A stretch of DNA of 20,050 nt from CAJXJP01 sp963926055 (lineage in GTDB: Bacteria; Patescibacteriota; Gracilibacteria; BD1-5; UBA6164): contig CAWUVK010000008.1 of assembly GCA_963926055.1 (NCBI GenBank), positions 1-20,050 of the forward strand. Direction: 5' to 3'. Below are positions 8,581-16,293 of this stretch, piece after piece (position 1 is the stretch's first letter; every line of letters starts with the position of its first letter). The translations under genes were made by a program, and so were the position numbers. Under the pieces are notes generated by a model. It saw only the letters and a list, made by a program, of their open reading frames with translations. It was not told the origin of the DNA and searched no databases.

Positions 8581-9396
8581 ATGAAAGATATGAGAAAAAA
8601 ATTTTCTGAAACATTACATGATTTTCAACCACTTACTTTGACACAATTAAATGCTCAAGCAAGTTTTTTGAAAAGAATTGATAGGAAATTTTTACTCACA
8701 ACTGGAGAATTTTGAGAATTTTTACAAGAATTAAGAAATGATTTTCAAGTATTAGAAATCTGAGGAAAAAAAGTTTTTTCGTATGATAATATTTATATGG
8801 ATACTCAAGATTATCTCTTTTATAATCAACACCAAAATAAATTAAAATTTAGAACAAAAGTCAGAACGAGATTATATGAAGATGCTCAAATGGCATTTTT
8901 TGAATACAAACAAAAAATCAATGGAGTTACGCAAAAATTTAGATATCAATTCCCTGTCGAAGAACATGGAAAAATGACAAAATGAAAAACAAGATTTTTT
9001 GAGTGAGTATGGCAAAGTATGTATCAATGAGATCCACAAGCGCCAAAAATTTCTCCAGCAATGAAAACAAAATATAATAGAATCACTCTGGTAGAAAAAA
9101 ATGGTTGAGAAAGACTCACTATTGATTTTAATATTCAAACGCTTGATTTGAGAGACTGTGAAGCAGAAAATATAGAATTAAAAAATTTAGTTATCGTGGA
9201 AAGTAAATCTCTAGCAGAAAATTGTACGAGTTTAGAAATTTTGAAAAAAAATCATAAAAAGCAAGCCAGTTCTTGTAGTAAATATTCACTTTGAATTGTT
9301 TACGCCGGTCTTGCTAAAAAATATTCAACCTTTAAAAAAACTATTGCTGAGATAGAAGAAATAAAAAAACAAATCCAAGAAGTAAATAAAAAATAA
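8581..9396 (+). CDS. VTC-domain protein (polyphosphate polymerase-like, triphosphate tunnel fold)
   Basis: 271 residues covering one VTC domain, with no membrane segment. Tunnel-lining features are visible: FLKRIDRKFLL (29-39, with R35 and K36), the strand KLKFRTKVRTRLY (87-99), FFEYKQK (106-112), MKTKYNRITL (161-170, the K-Y-x-R motif), RLTIDFNI (178-185) and VIVESKS (204-210, the E-x-K strand). A C-terminal SKYSLGIVYAGL helix region follows, as in the family. Yeast VTC4 makes polyphosphate from ATP with this domain; the activity of bacterial members is mostly untested. The neighbouring PiT transporter upstream and the 7-TM and CYTH genes downstream fit a phosphate-storage role, which I infer. 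The start at 8581 could instead be the ATG at 8590. TGA glycines confirm the frame. Confidence 0.85.
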
Positions 9397-9419
9397 AGCA
9401 AAATAATTTTGCTTTATTT
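9391..9419 (+). terminator. Terminator of the VTC gene
   Basis: A 12-bp stem (aaataaagcaaa / tttgctttattt) overlaps the VTC stop and runs into a T-rich tract. Confidence 0.75.
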
Positions 9420-9436
9420 TTTATTTTTTGCATAAT
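9409..9436 (+). promoter_or_regulatory. Possible promoter of the 7-TM gene within the VTC terminator
   Basis: TTGCTT (9409-9414) lies in the 3' arm of the terminator, followed by 16 bases and CATAAT (9431-9436). The -35 is weak. The layout repeats that of the upstream VTC promoter. Confidence 0.3.
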
Positions 9437-9466
9437 TTTATTACCTCAAATAAAAGGAATATTTTA

Positions 9467-10174
9467 ATGGTAGATGTATTGATTTTACTTCCATCATTTA
9501 TAGCTTTTATTATTGGATATTATATAATTATTACAAAGCAGTACTTACAACATGATGCTCAAGTTGGGTATTTTGTTTTTTGGCTAGCCTCAGTGGTACA
9601 AGCTGGAGCTGATTTAGTAAATATTATATTTGATCCCAAAAGTACTACAAATGAAATTTTTGCAGGATACGTTAGTTTTGGACTTATTTTTTTTACAGCA
9701 CTCGTGTTGATGAAAAAAATAATGTCTCAAGATTTTTCTATAAAAAAAATTTGGAAAAAAAGTGATCCCGATGATAGAAAAGCGCTGATAATTTTTAGTA
9801 TTTTTTTATGTTTATTTATAATTTTTGAATTTATTTTTGATTTTTCTGATGAAAGTTATTATCAATGGACAATGGCTATAATTGCTATTATTCTTGATAT
9901 TGCAGCTGTTTTATTAGCAAGAAAAGAAATTTATTCTAAAATTGAACAACAAAAATTATCTCCTTGGATATTCTGGGGACTATCTTTAACCTGGTTATGC
10001 AGTTTAGAAGCAATATTTAGCTATGATGAAGGGTTTTTCCCACCATCAGTTGGCTGGGTAATGCTATGTGAAAATATATTTGTAGTATTTATTATTGCAG
10101 GATTTATTTTTCATGGTAGAATCCAAGAAAAACAAAAAACCATTCAGTTTGACTGAATGGTTTTTATTTTATAA
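9467..10174 (+). CDS. Seven-helix membrane protein of unknown function; 3' end depends on UGA decoding
   Basis: I do not recognise the family. The start is ATG at 9467, since AAAGGA (9453-9458) lies 8 bases upstream, one of few good ribosome sites here; the TTG at 9428 is not needed. Seven hydrophobic helices lie near residues 4-22, 34-54, 66-84, 106-125, 133-150, 167-184 and 195-214. Charged loops include KKIWKKSDPDDRK. All ten glycines are GGN and no TGA occurs inside the frame, unlike the neighbours. A TGA at 10154-10156 lies inside the terminator hairpin. Under code 25 it is read as Gly and the frame runs six residues further (GMVFIL) to TAA at 10172, a 235-residue protein. If UGA ended it, the product would be 229 residues. 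It lies between two phosphate-polymer-type proteins, so it may be a membrane partner of the VTC protein, but that is speculation. Confidence 0.75.
10135..10165 (+). terminator. Bidirectional terminator between the 7-TM and CYTH genes
   Basis: A 14-bp stem (10135-10148 / 10152-10165) with loop TTG has an A-run on one side and a T-run on the other. It lies inside the code-25 reading frame of the 7-TM gene and 4 bases beyond the CYTH stop. Confidence 0.85.
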
Positions 10175-10717
10175 AAAAGTATATTCTTTTTTATAATGTT
10201 TGAATAATTTTTTTGAACCTCAAAGAAATATTTTTTTATCGGTAAGTTTGAGTTTTCTTAACCAAAAATCTATATTTGCTTGGCTTTCTTCTTCTATTTC
10301 AAGTAAAGCAGGGATATCTTCATATTTGTCAATATCAAATTCTGCATCAACCAGTCTATATGAAATTCTATGTTTGATTTTTTCTCTCGTTTTCACCATC
10401 CCGTATTTTTCTAAAACAGATGAAAAACTTTCGACATCTGATATTTCCATTTCATGTTCGTCTTTGGCTATGACATCTTCATTTTCTTCTACATCAAAAC
10501 GTTTATTTTTGATAGTATATAAATGAGTTTCTCATTTTTTTCTTACACGAAACATTCTATTATTTTGTTGCATTTTTGCCTTTTTTGAATCACTTGGAAA
10601 ATCATAATATACATCATGAATTACTCCATCAAATGTTTTTTTAGCTCAAAATTTTTCTAATTTTTCACAAATTTCTTGGATATTTATTTCTAATATTTTT
10701 ATTTCTTTTTCTAGCAT
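10169..10717 (-). CDS. CYTH-domain protein (CyaB/thiamine-triphosphatase-like)
   Basis: 182 residues. It opens MLEKEIKILE, giving the CYTH signature E3-x-E5-x-K7 that binds metal and triphosphate. Further tunnel residues follow: NRMFRVRKKG (53-62), YTIKNK (67-72), EHEMEIS (87-93), REKIKHRISYRL (111-122), AEFDIDKY (125-132) and LLEIEEES (138-145), the last being the acidic metal-binding strand. CYTH enzymes act on triphosphate compounds: class IV adenylate cyclase, thiamine triphosphatase or inorganic triphosphatase. The sequence does not say which. An extended -10 promoter lies upstream. No terminator separates the gene from the response regulator before it, so it may also be read as the end of the kinase operon. 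Its stop overlaps the code-25 end of the convergent 7-TM gene by 6 bases. A VTC protein of the same fold superfamily lies 0.8 kb away. Confidence 0.87.
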
Positions 10718-10746
10718 AATGGTTGATTTGAAAAAATATTAAATTA

Positions 10747-10775
10747 ATTATAACATAATATTTTAAAATGTACAA
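10747..10775 (-). promoter_or_regulatory. Extended -10 promoter of the CYTH gene
   Basis: On the minus strand TTGTAC (10775-10770), 17 bases, then TGTTATAAT ending at 10747, a perfect extended -10. The start site is expected about 20-25 bases before the ATG. Confidence 0.6.
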
Positions 10776-10779
10776 TATT

Positions 10780-11478
10780 TTATTTTTTTAAAATATATCA
10801 TTCTCACCTAATATTTTTGATCCAATTATCTATATTAAATTCTTCAAGTATTTTCTTTAAACGTAGAATAACAATTCTAATATTTCTATTTTTGAGTAAT
10901 TCCCTATCTCACCATAATTTTAAACACAAATCTGATTCAGAAATAATATGCTCTTTTCTGAGTAAAAATTGAAATAAAATAAATTTTGATTTTTTTGAAA
11001 GTTCTATCAAGGTATCATTGTAGTAAAATAAGTTTTCATGAAATTTATAACTCAATCCATGATATTGTAAGATTTGCGTATCATGGCAAATAATATTGAT
11101 ACAATATGATTTAAACCATCTCATAATTCTTAATTCAAGTTCCTTCAATCGAAATGGTTTTGTGAGATAATCATTGGCTCAAAGATTAAAAGAATTTTCT
11201 ATATATTCTATATCATCGAATCAACTCATCACGATAATTGGCATTTTAAGTTGTTTATTTCGAATTATTTTGACGATATCTAATCCACTCTGAGAGGTTT
11301 GATATCATAATTTTATATCAACTAATACGATATCATATGACTCAATAATTGCTAATTCGTGAATAAATTCTTCAAATGTAGACAAAAGAGTAATTTTATT
11401 TGAAATTACTCTTTTATCAAAAACATCTTTTATTTTATTTCATAAAAATTCATCATCTTCTATAATTAATATATTCAT
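10780..11478 (-). CDS. OmpR/PhoB-type response regulator (first)
   Basis: 232 residues. The receiver domain has MNILIIEDDEF with acidic D8/D9, phosphoacceptor D54 (IVLVDIKL), S85 in the Ser/Thr position and K107 in LTKPF. The C-terminal winged helix (~135-232) carries the OmpR pattern: LIELSKKSKFILFQFLL, DLCLKLWGD, NIRIVILRLKKIL and IRGEGYIL, with the Gly-x-Gly-Tyr wing. It follows the kinase gene by 17 bases, so they are a likely cognate pair in one operon. A perfect GGAGGT directly abuts the ATG with no spacer, an odd geometry, and no in-frame downstream start is attractive. Several conserved glycines (in SGF, LGAND, RGEGY) are TGA. Confidence 0.92.
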
Positions 11479-11495
11479 ACCTCCATAATATTAAA

Positions 11496-13589
11496 TTATA
11501 CTCTAGGTATATTAATTATTATACGGGCTCATCATAATTTTTTTCAAAAAGAAGCTTGAATATTTCAATTATGTAGCTCTACTATAGTTCTACACAAATA
11601 TAATCACATTCCAAGTCAGATATAACTTCATTTTCCAGTAGAATATTTTTCAAAAATATTATTAATTTCTAATTGTGTAAATCATTTTCCATTATCTTCA
11701 ATGATTATTTGAATCATATTTTCTTTTTCTAAACAGGAAATATACATTTCTCAAGTTTGAGGATGAATAATTTTGAGAGCATTATTCATTAAGTTATCAA
11801 TAACTTGACGAAACTGTACTTTATCAAGAGGAATATATTGAATATCTTCATCAAAATTTGTGTGAAATACAATTTCTGGGTGGATTTTTTGAAAAATAGA
11901 AATTTCATTTTTTAAGAGTTCTACTATTTTAATATTTTGCACAAATAATGACTTTGAATTCATTTCAAATTGTTGAATCGAGAAAAGTTTATTTACTAAA
12001 TCCCCTGTTTTTAGAAGTAATTCATTGAGTATAAATAATTCTTTTTGCATTTCTTGTTTATTTAAATCATCATTTTTATAGTCATCTATGATATTATCAA
12101 TTTGAAAAATCGAACTTGCAATCGGTCATTTTACTTCATGTGAAATGACATTAATAAATTCTTTTTGTTTATTAATTAATTGGTTATATTCAATAGTCTG
12201 TTTATCTACTTGTTGGTCAAGATTTACAGAAAGTTCATGAATTTTTTTATAAATATCTAAATATTTTAAATGTCATTCTAAAAATAATTTAAAATCCATT
12301 AAAATATTTATTTCTTCGTTATAATAATGGTCTTCAAAAGGTTTTTTCCCAACTGATAGGTTTCAGATTAATTTATTTTTATTATCATACATTGGGAAAA
12401 TTAAATATGATTTATTAGAAATCTCAGAAATAATTTTTTCTTCATCAAATTTATTTTTATTTTCTTGGATAAAAACTATATCGTTTATAAAAATATTTAA
12501 TTTATTTTTTTGTTCAAAAAAATTATATAATTCACTTTTTTCTGATTTAAATAATCAAATATGAATATGTTTGAGTTTCATATTCTTTTGAAATTCAACT
12601 TCTAAATGATTATTTAAATCATTCAAATTTGTAATATAAGGAATTTCTTTTTTTAATTGAATAATAAAGTTTCGTAAATAATTATTTTTATTATTTCCAA
12701 GAAATATTGTATTAAAAAATTTGTTAATAATTGAAAAACACACAATTCAAATAACAATATCAACAACTCAAAACTCGTTATTTATTCACCAATAGCTTCA
12801 AAACAGACTTCCTAATACTCCAATATAATACCTAAATATATTAATAAAAAATATTGTTGATAACAACGATAATCATAAAACAATTATCTCTCATATTTTT
12901 ACCTTAATATTTGAAAGATTATATTTATGTATAGAATAAAAGGTTAAAATAATAAATGGAATAAAGAAAAATCATATTTCTTTTTCTAAAATCCAGATAT
13001 CAAACAAAGGTAAAATTAATTGAAAAATAAGTGTGAGAATAATCAAAAGTAAAACTCAAAATAAAATATATTTTAATCTAAGTTTATTAAGGTATGTGAT
13101 TTCATTATATTTTTTATATGTTGTATAGATAAATAATGGGAAAAAATATAAGTTTAATAAAATATGCAATAAGTAGATTTCCCCCTCTATTTCATAAAAA
13201 TCATTTTTTATTCAATCTAAATACATTCCTTGAATTATCCAATCACTGATAAAATATATAAAAAATAAAATTATTGCAGAAAGATGTATAATTATATTTT
13301 TTCTTGTATATAATTTTTTTATTCAAGAACTAAAATATTCTATAAAATATACAAAACTAAAAATACAAACAATAGATAAAAAATATCATGCTTTTGAAAT
13401 AAAATGATGAATTTGAGGATCTGAAAAAATGTAAAATGAAATGAAATATAAAAATAGCCGAAGTCATCAACTCACGGTAAATAGTAAAAAATAATATCCA
13501 CTTACATCTTGATATTTTTTGTAAATAGAAAATCATAAAATAAAAAATGTGGTGATAAGTAGCAAATATAATATGATATAAAAACTCAT
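11496..13589 (-). CDS. Membrane histidine kinase (multi-TM, GAF-like, HisKA, HATPase)
   Basis: 697 residues. Residues 1-~295 hold about eight hydrophobic helices with very short loops, like the 7-TM N-terminal sensor region of some kinases. Residues ~315-450 look like a GAF domain, ending in YLIFPMYDNKNKLIGNLSVG. A coiled stretch leads to the H box FINVISHEVKGPIA, with H484 as phosphorylation site. The ATPase domain has the N box VIDNLMNNALK (597-606), the G1 box EDNGKGF (631-637), an F-like box IFEKY (645-649) and the G2 box YIGLGMGLYLC (656-666). Glycines of the G boxes are partly TGA, which confirms the code. All catalytic boxes are intact, so it should be active. The ligand is unknown. 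It lies 53 bases after the zinc-ribbon/GNAT-like gene and 17 before its regulator. No Shine-Dalgarno site is visible. Confidence 0.93.
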
Positions 13590-13642
13590 TGGTGTACAGG
13601 TAAATATTATATGTACAACAGTATATATTTATTTTGAAATAA

Positions 13643-14464
13643 TTAAAAGGATTTTAAAATTTTTCTAATAGATTGTGTATTTTTTTGTTTTAATATTTTT
13701 ATAGGTGAATCGATAATATATAAACTTGAATGGTGTTGAGGATTTTTGTTTTCTACTTCTCATAATTCAGAAAGATCAAGTTTTTTCGCTCAAAGTTTTT
13801 GGTAAATAAATGATAGACAATTGCTATCATCAACTTCTATAATGCCAGGAATATTGTTTAATCTATCTGGAATTGATTGGAATAATTGACTTAATAATTT
13901 AAAAAAAGTAATTAAATTTGAATAATTTTGTGTGAGTCAAATAGAACTTATAGTTATATATTCGCCTTGATAATCCTCAAGTCATAAAATATCTTCTATT
14001 TTTTTTCTAATCGTTTCTTTTCAAATTTTATGATAATATGCTTCAAATTCTTGCGAATATATTTCATCAAAATTTGCTGTATATCAATCTGCAAAACCTT
14101 GAATTTCTCAATCAGATTGATATGTTGTCAGATAGGAATTATATGAACTATATCTTTGTTTAATGTATTGTAAGTATTGTGCACCATAAATTTCTTGAGT
14201 TTCTCAGCCACACTTTCGACATTGTATATTTGAAATTTCTAATACATCAATAATTTTTTTTACGGTTAAATTTTTGATTTCATCACATAAGCTAGAAAAA
14301 ACTTCTTCTTTCCCATCTATATGATCACAATCTCTACATTGTATATATTCTCCTATTCAGCGTGCCCACATATCTTGTTCAATTTCCCTTATTCTTTCTG
14401 CTTGATTATCAGAAATAGTAGAAGTATTTAAATGCTGTATATTTTCTAATACATTTCATGACAT
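13643..14464 (-). CDS. Zinc-ribbon protein with GNAT-like acyltransferase fold (tentative)
   Basis: 273 residues. The N-terminal part has two CxxC pairs, C43-x-x-C46 and C82-x-x-C85, suggesting one zinc site. The C-terminal half resembles a GNAT fold: GEIQGFADGYT (119-129) fits strands 2-3; EYITISSIGLTQNYSN...FFKLLSQLF (168-195) fits strand 4 and helix 3; and GIIEVDDSNCLSFIYQKLGAKKLD (207-230) fits the strand 5 to 'N-x-x-S-x-x-x-Y-x-x-L-G' end motif. The usual acetyl-CoA loop (Q/R-x-x-G-x-G/A) is not clear, so catalytic activity is uncertain. It is the first gene of a probable operon with the kinase and regulator, hence perhaps their effector or signal maker. A tandem repeat (14511-14531) lies upstream. 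TGA glycines run throughout. Confidence 0.6.
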
Positions 14465-14510
14465 AATTATTTATATTAAGAATATAATATCTGTAATATA
14501 AATAATTAAA

Positions 14511-14531
14511 GTTACAAAATTGTTACAAAAT
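14511..14531. promoter_or_regulatory. Tandem 11-bp-spaced direct repeat, candidate response-regulator operator
   Basis: GTTACAAAAT occurs at 14511-14520 and again at 14522-14531, exactly 11 bases apart. OmpR/PhoB-type regulators bind pairs of direct repeats at this spacing. The site lies next to a minus-strand -10-like TATTAT (14489-14484) that lacks a good -35, as activator-dependent promoters do. Two such regulators are encoded on either side. Confidence 0.45.
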
Positions 14532-14623
14532 GAAAAAAAGTTCAAAAATTTAATGTCCATTTAATATCCCATGAGTACAATATATTTATCTTAGTAATGT
14601 TGAACGTAAATATTTTTGTATTT

Positions 14624-14652
14624 TTGACAGAAATCAATATAGTAGGCATAAT
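14624..14652 (+). promoter_or_regulatory. Strong promoter of the second response regulator-EAL operon
   Basis: A perfect TTGACA (14624-14629), a 17-base spacer and CATAAT (14647-14652). The start site is near 14659, only about 14 bases before the ATG, so the leader is very short. Confidence 0.7.
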
Positions 14653-14672
14653 AATATCTATATGAAAAAAAG

Positions 14673-15347
14673 ATGAATATCACTATAATTGACGATGAAG
14701 TTATACTCGCAAAAAACATTTCTAAGAAATTAGAAAAAAATGGGTATGCTGTAAATATTTTTCATAATTGTACTGATTTTTATCAATCTCAATATGACTC
14801 AAGTGATTTATATATTGTAGATATATGATTGACCGACGGAAGTGGTTTTGAAATCATACAATGGCTGAGAAAAACAAAAGCATCAACCGCATATATTATT
14901 ATTACTTCAGCATTTTGAGATCTAGACAAAAAACTTTACGGGCTTGATATTTGAGCAGATGATTATATGACAAAACCATGTAATCCAGACGAATTATTAG
15001 CAAGAATTAAAGCTAACTTACGTAGAAAATCTAATACACAAGTATATGTAAGTTGAATATTAACATATAAAAATATTGTATTTGATGAGGATAAGAATAT
15101 ACTCACATTAAGTGATGAAATTATAAATCTAACTAAAAAGGAGAGGTTATTAGTAAAAATATTTTTATCGCAACAAAACTGTTTAATCGAAAAATCAACT
15201 ATTGTTTCAAAAGTATGGCAAAGTGATGATGAATTATCAGTAAGTGATAATACAATAAACGTAACTATTTCTAATTTAAGAAAAAAGTTATGAAGTGAAT
15301 TTAAATTAAAAACAAAAATCAATGAAGGTTATATTTTAGAAATATAA
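14673..15347 (+). CDS. OmpR/PhoB-type response regulator (second)
   Basis: 224 residues. The receiver has MNITIIDDE with acidic D7/D8, phosphoacceptor D50 (LYIVDIGL), T78 and K101 in MTKPC. The DNA-binding winged helix (~125-224) reads LTKKERLLVKIFL, STIVSKVWQ, SVSDNTINVTISNLRKKL and INEGYILEI, a canonical OmpR effector domain. Glycines in DIG, AFG and IGADD are TGA. No kinase gene is adjacent on this strand; the kinase of the divergent operon could phosphorylate both regulators, or the partner may be elsewhere. The EAL gene starts 40 bases after the stop with no terminator between, so they form one operon. A strong promoter gives it a nearly leaderless mRNA. Confidence 0.93.
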
Positions 15348-15387
15348 TCAAATAATTTTTTATTTTATTGGGCTAACTGGCTACTCT

Positions 15388-16248
15388 ATGAACGATTTTT
15401 CTCCTCTCCTGGAAGAACCAACATTAATTATTACAAAGGATCAATTAAAATATACTGTACATCAAAAATTACAGTATATTTTAAAAAATACACATGCAGA
15501 ATTTGAGGAAATCGTTTCTCATAAAAAAACTAAATTAAATTTAACTGAAGCACTCGCTCGTCCAAATTTTGAGTATATACCACATATAAGAAATAATAAT
15601 AATCTTACTATTGATAAAAAACATAAAGAAGCATTATATTATTTATTAAAATTCGTAGAAAATAATAATCTTACTATTGAATTATTTTTACATAATCTTT
15701 ATTTAGTACAAAAAGAAATAGAGCATAATCCAAAAAAACATAAAAAATATTCAATAAATGCATATCCTGGAGATATAGAACACCCTTATTTTTTACAATC
15801 AATAGAAAATTTTAAATATTCCAAATATTTAGTCATAGAGCTAACTGAAAAATATCAATGGAGTAATCTATCTATTGAAAAATTAAAATATGTTCAAGAA
15901 AAATATTGAGTAGAAATAGCGATGGACGACATTCACCCAATTCCGACAAAAGAAAATATGAGTATGGACAGTTTACAGAAATTTCAAGAACTGTGACTGA
16001 GAATTGATAGACATAAAATGGATGGACAATTTTTTCAAGAAATGTATCATCAATATAACACTTCTGCTACAAAAGATTCGAATATATTTATATTGTTAAT
16101 GAATCATATAATTGATTATTATAATATGAAAAAAATTACAATTGAATGGATAGAAAGCCAAGAACAGTATGATTTTGCACTAAAGCTTGAATCAGAATTT
16201 CCAGATGTCGAATTTAGATATCAAGGATTCTTCTTTAAAAATAAATAA
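15388..16248 (+). CDS. EAL-domain protein, probable cyclic-di-GMP phosphodiesterase
   Basis: 286 residues, essentially one EAL domain with a ~45-residue lead-in and no membrane segment or GGDEF domain. Overall similarity is low but each catalytic position is filled: E54 in EALAR, N124 in SINAYP, E151 in IELTE, D180-D181 in MDDIHP (family DDFG), K210 and D212 in KMDGQFF (family KIDGxFV), E253 in EWIES (family EGVE) and Q279 in QGFFF. EAL enzymes open c-di-GMP to pGpG using two metal ions. An intact set suggests activity, though loop 6 (family DDFGTG) is altered to DDIHPI, so a c-di-GMP-binding, non-cleaving role is possible. The domain continues through two TGA codons (G174, G203), which would break it under the standard code. 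It is the last gene of the operon headed by the second response regulator. Confidence 0.82.
15595..15680 (+). repeat. In-frame 20-bp direct repeat in the EAL gene
   Basis: An identical 20-base unit (aataataatcttactattga) occurs at 15595-15614 and 15661-15680, 66 bases (22 codons) apart and in the same frame. It encodes NNNLTI twice, at the edge of the first helix region after the EAL motif. Confidence 0.8.
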
Positions 16249-16255
16249 AGTAAAT

Positions 16256-16293
16256 AAAAAAACAACTCATAATTAATTATGAGTTGTTTTTTT
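16256..16293 (+). terminator. Bidirectional terminator between the EAL gene and pnp
   Basis: A 38-base perfect palindrome (16256-16274 / 16275-16293) with A- and T-run ends serves both convergent genes. It overlaps the pnp stop codon. Confidence 0.85.

Noticed and set aside
9428..9466. TTG start at 9428 for the 7-TM gene
   Set aside because: The ATG at 9467 has a well-placed AAAGGA, and the extra residues fall in the promoter and terminator region.
10200..10526. Ser-rich plus-strand frame of 108 codons
   Set aside because: It is antisense to the CYTH gene, which has the full tunnel motif set.
14465..14672. tRNA or small RNA gene in the 208-base intergenic region
   Set aside because: It is uniformly AT-rich with no cloverleaf or stable stem; only the direct repeat and promoter stand out.
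14963..15322. 119-codon minus-strand frame
   Set aside because: It is antisense to the winged-helix half of the second response regulator.
15591..15680. CRISPR-like repeats in the EAL gene
   Set aside because: There are only two units, in frame within a coding region and with no cas genes.
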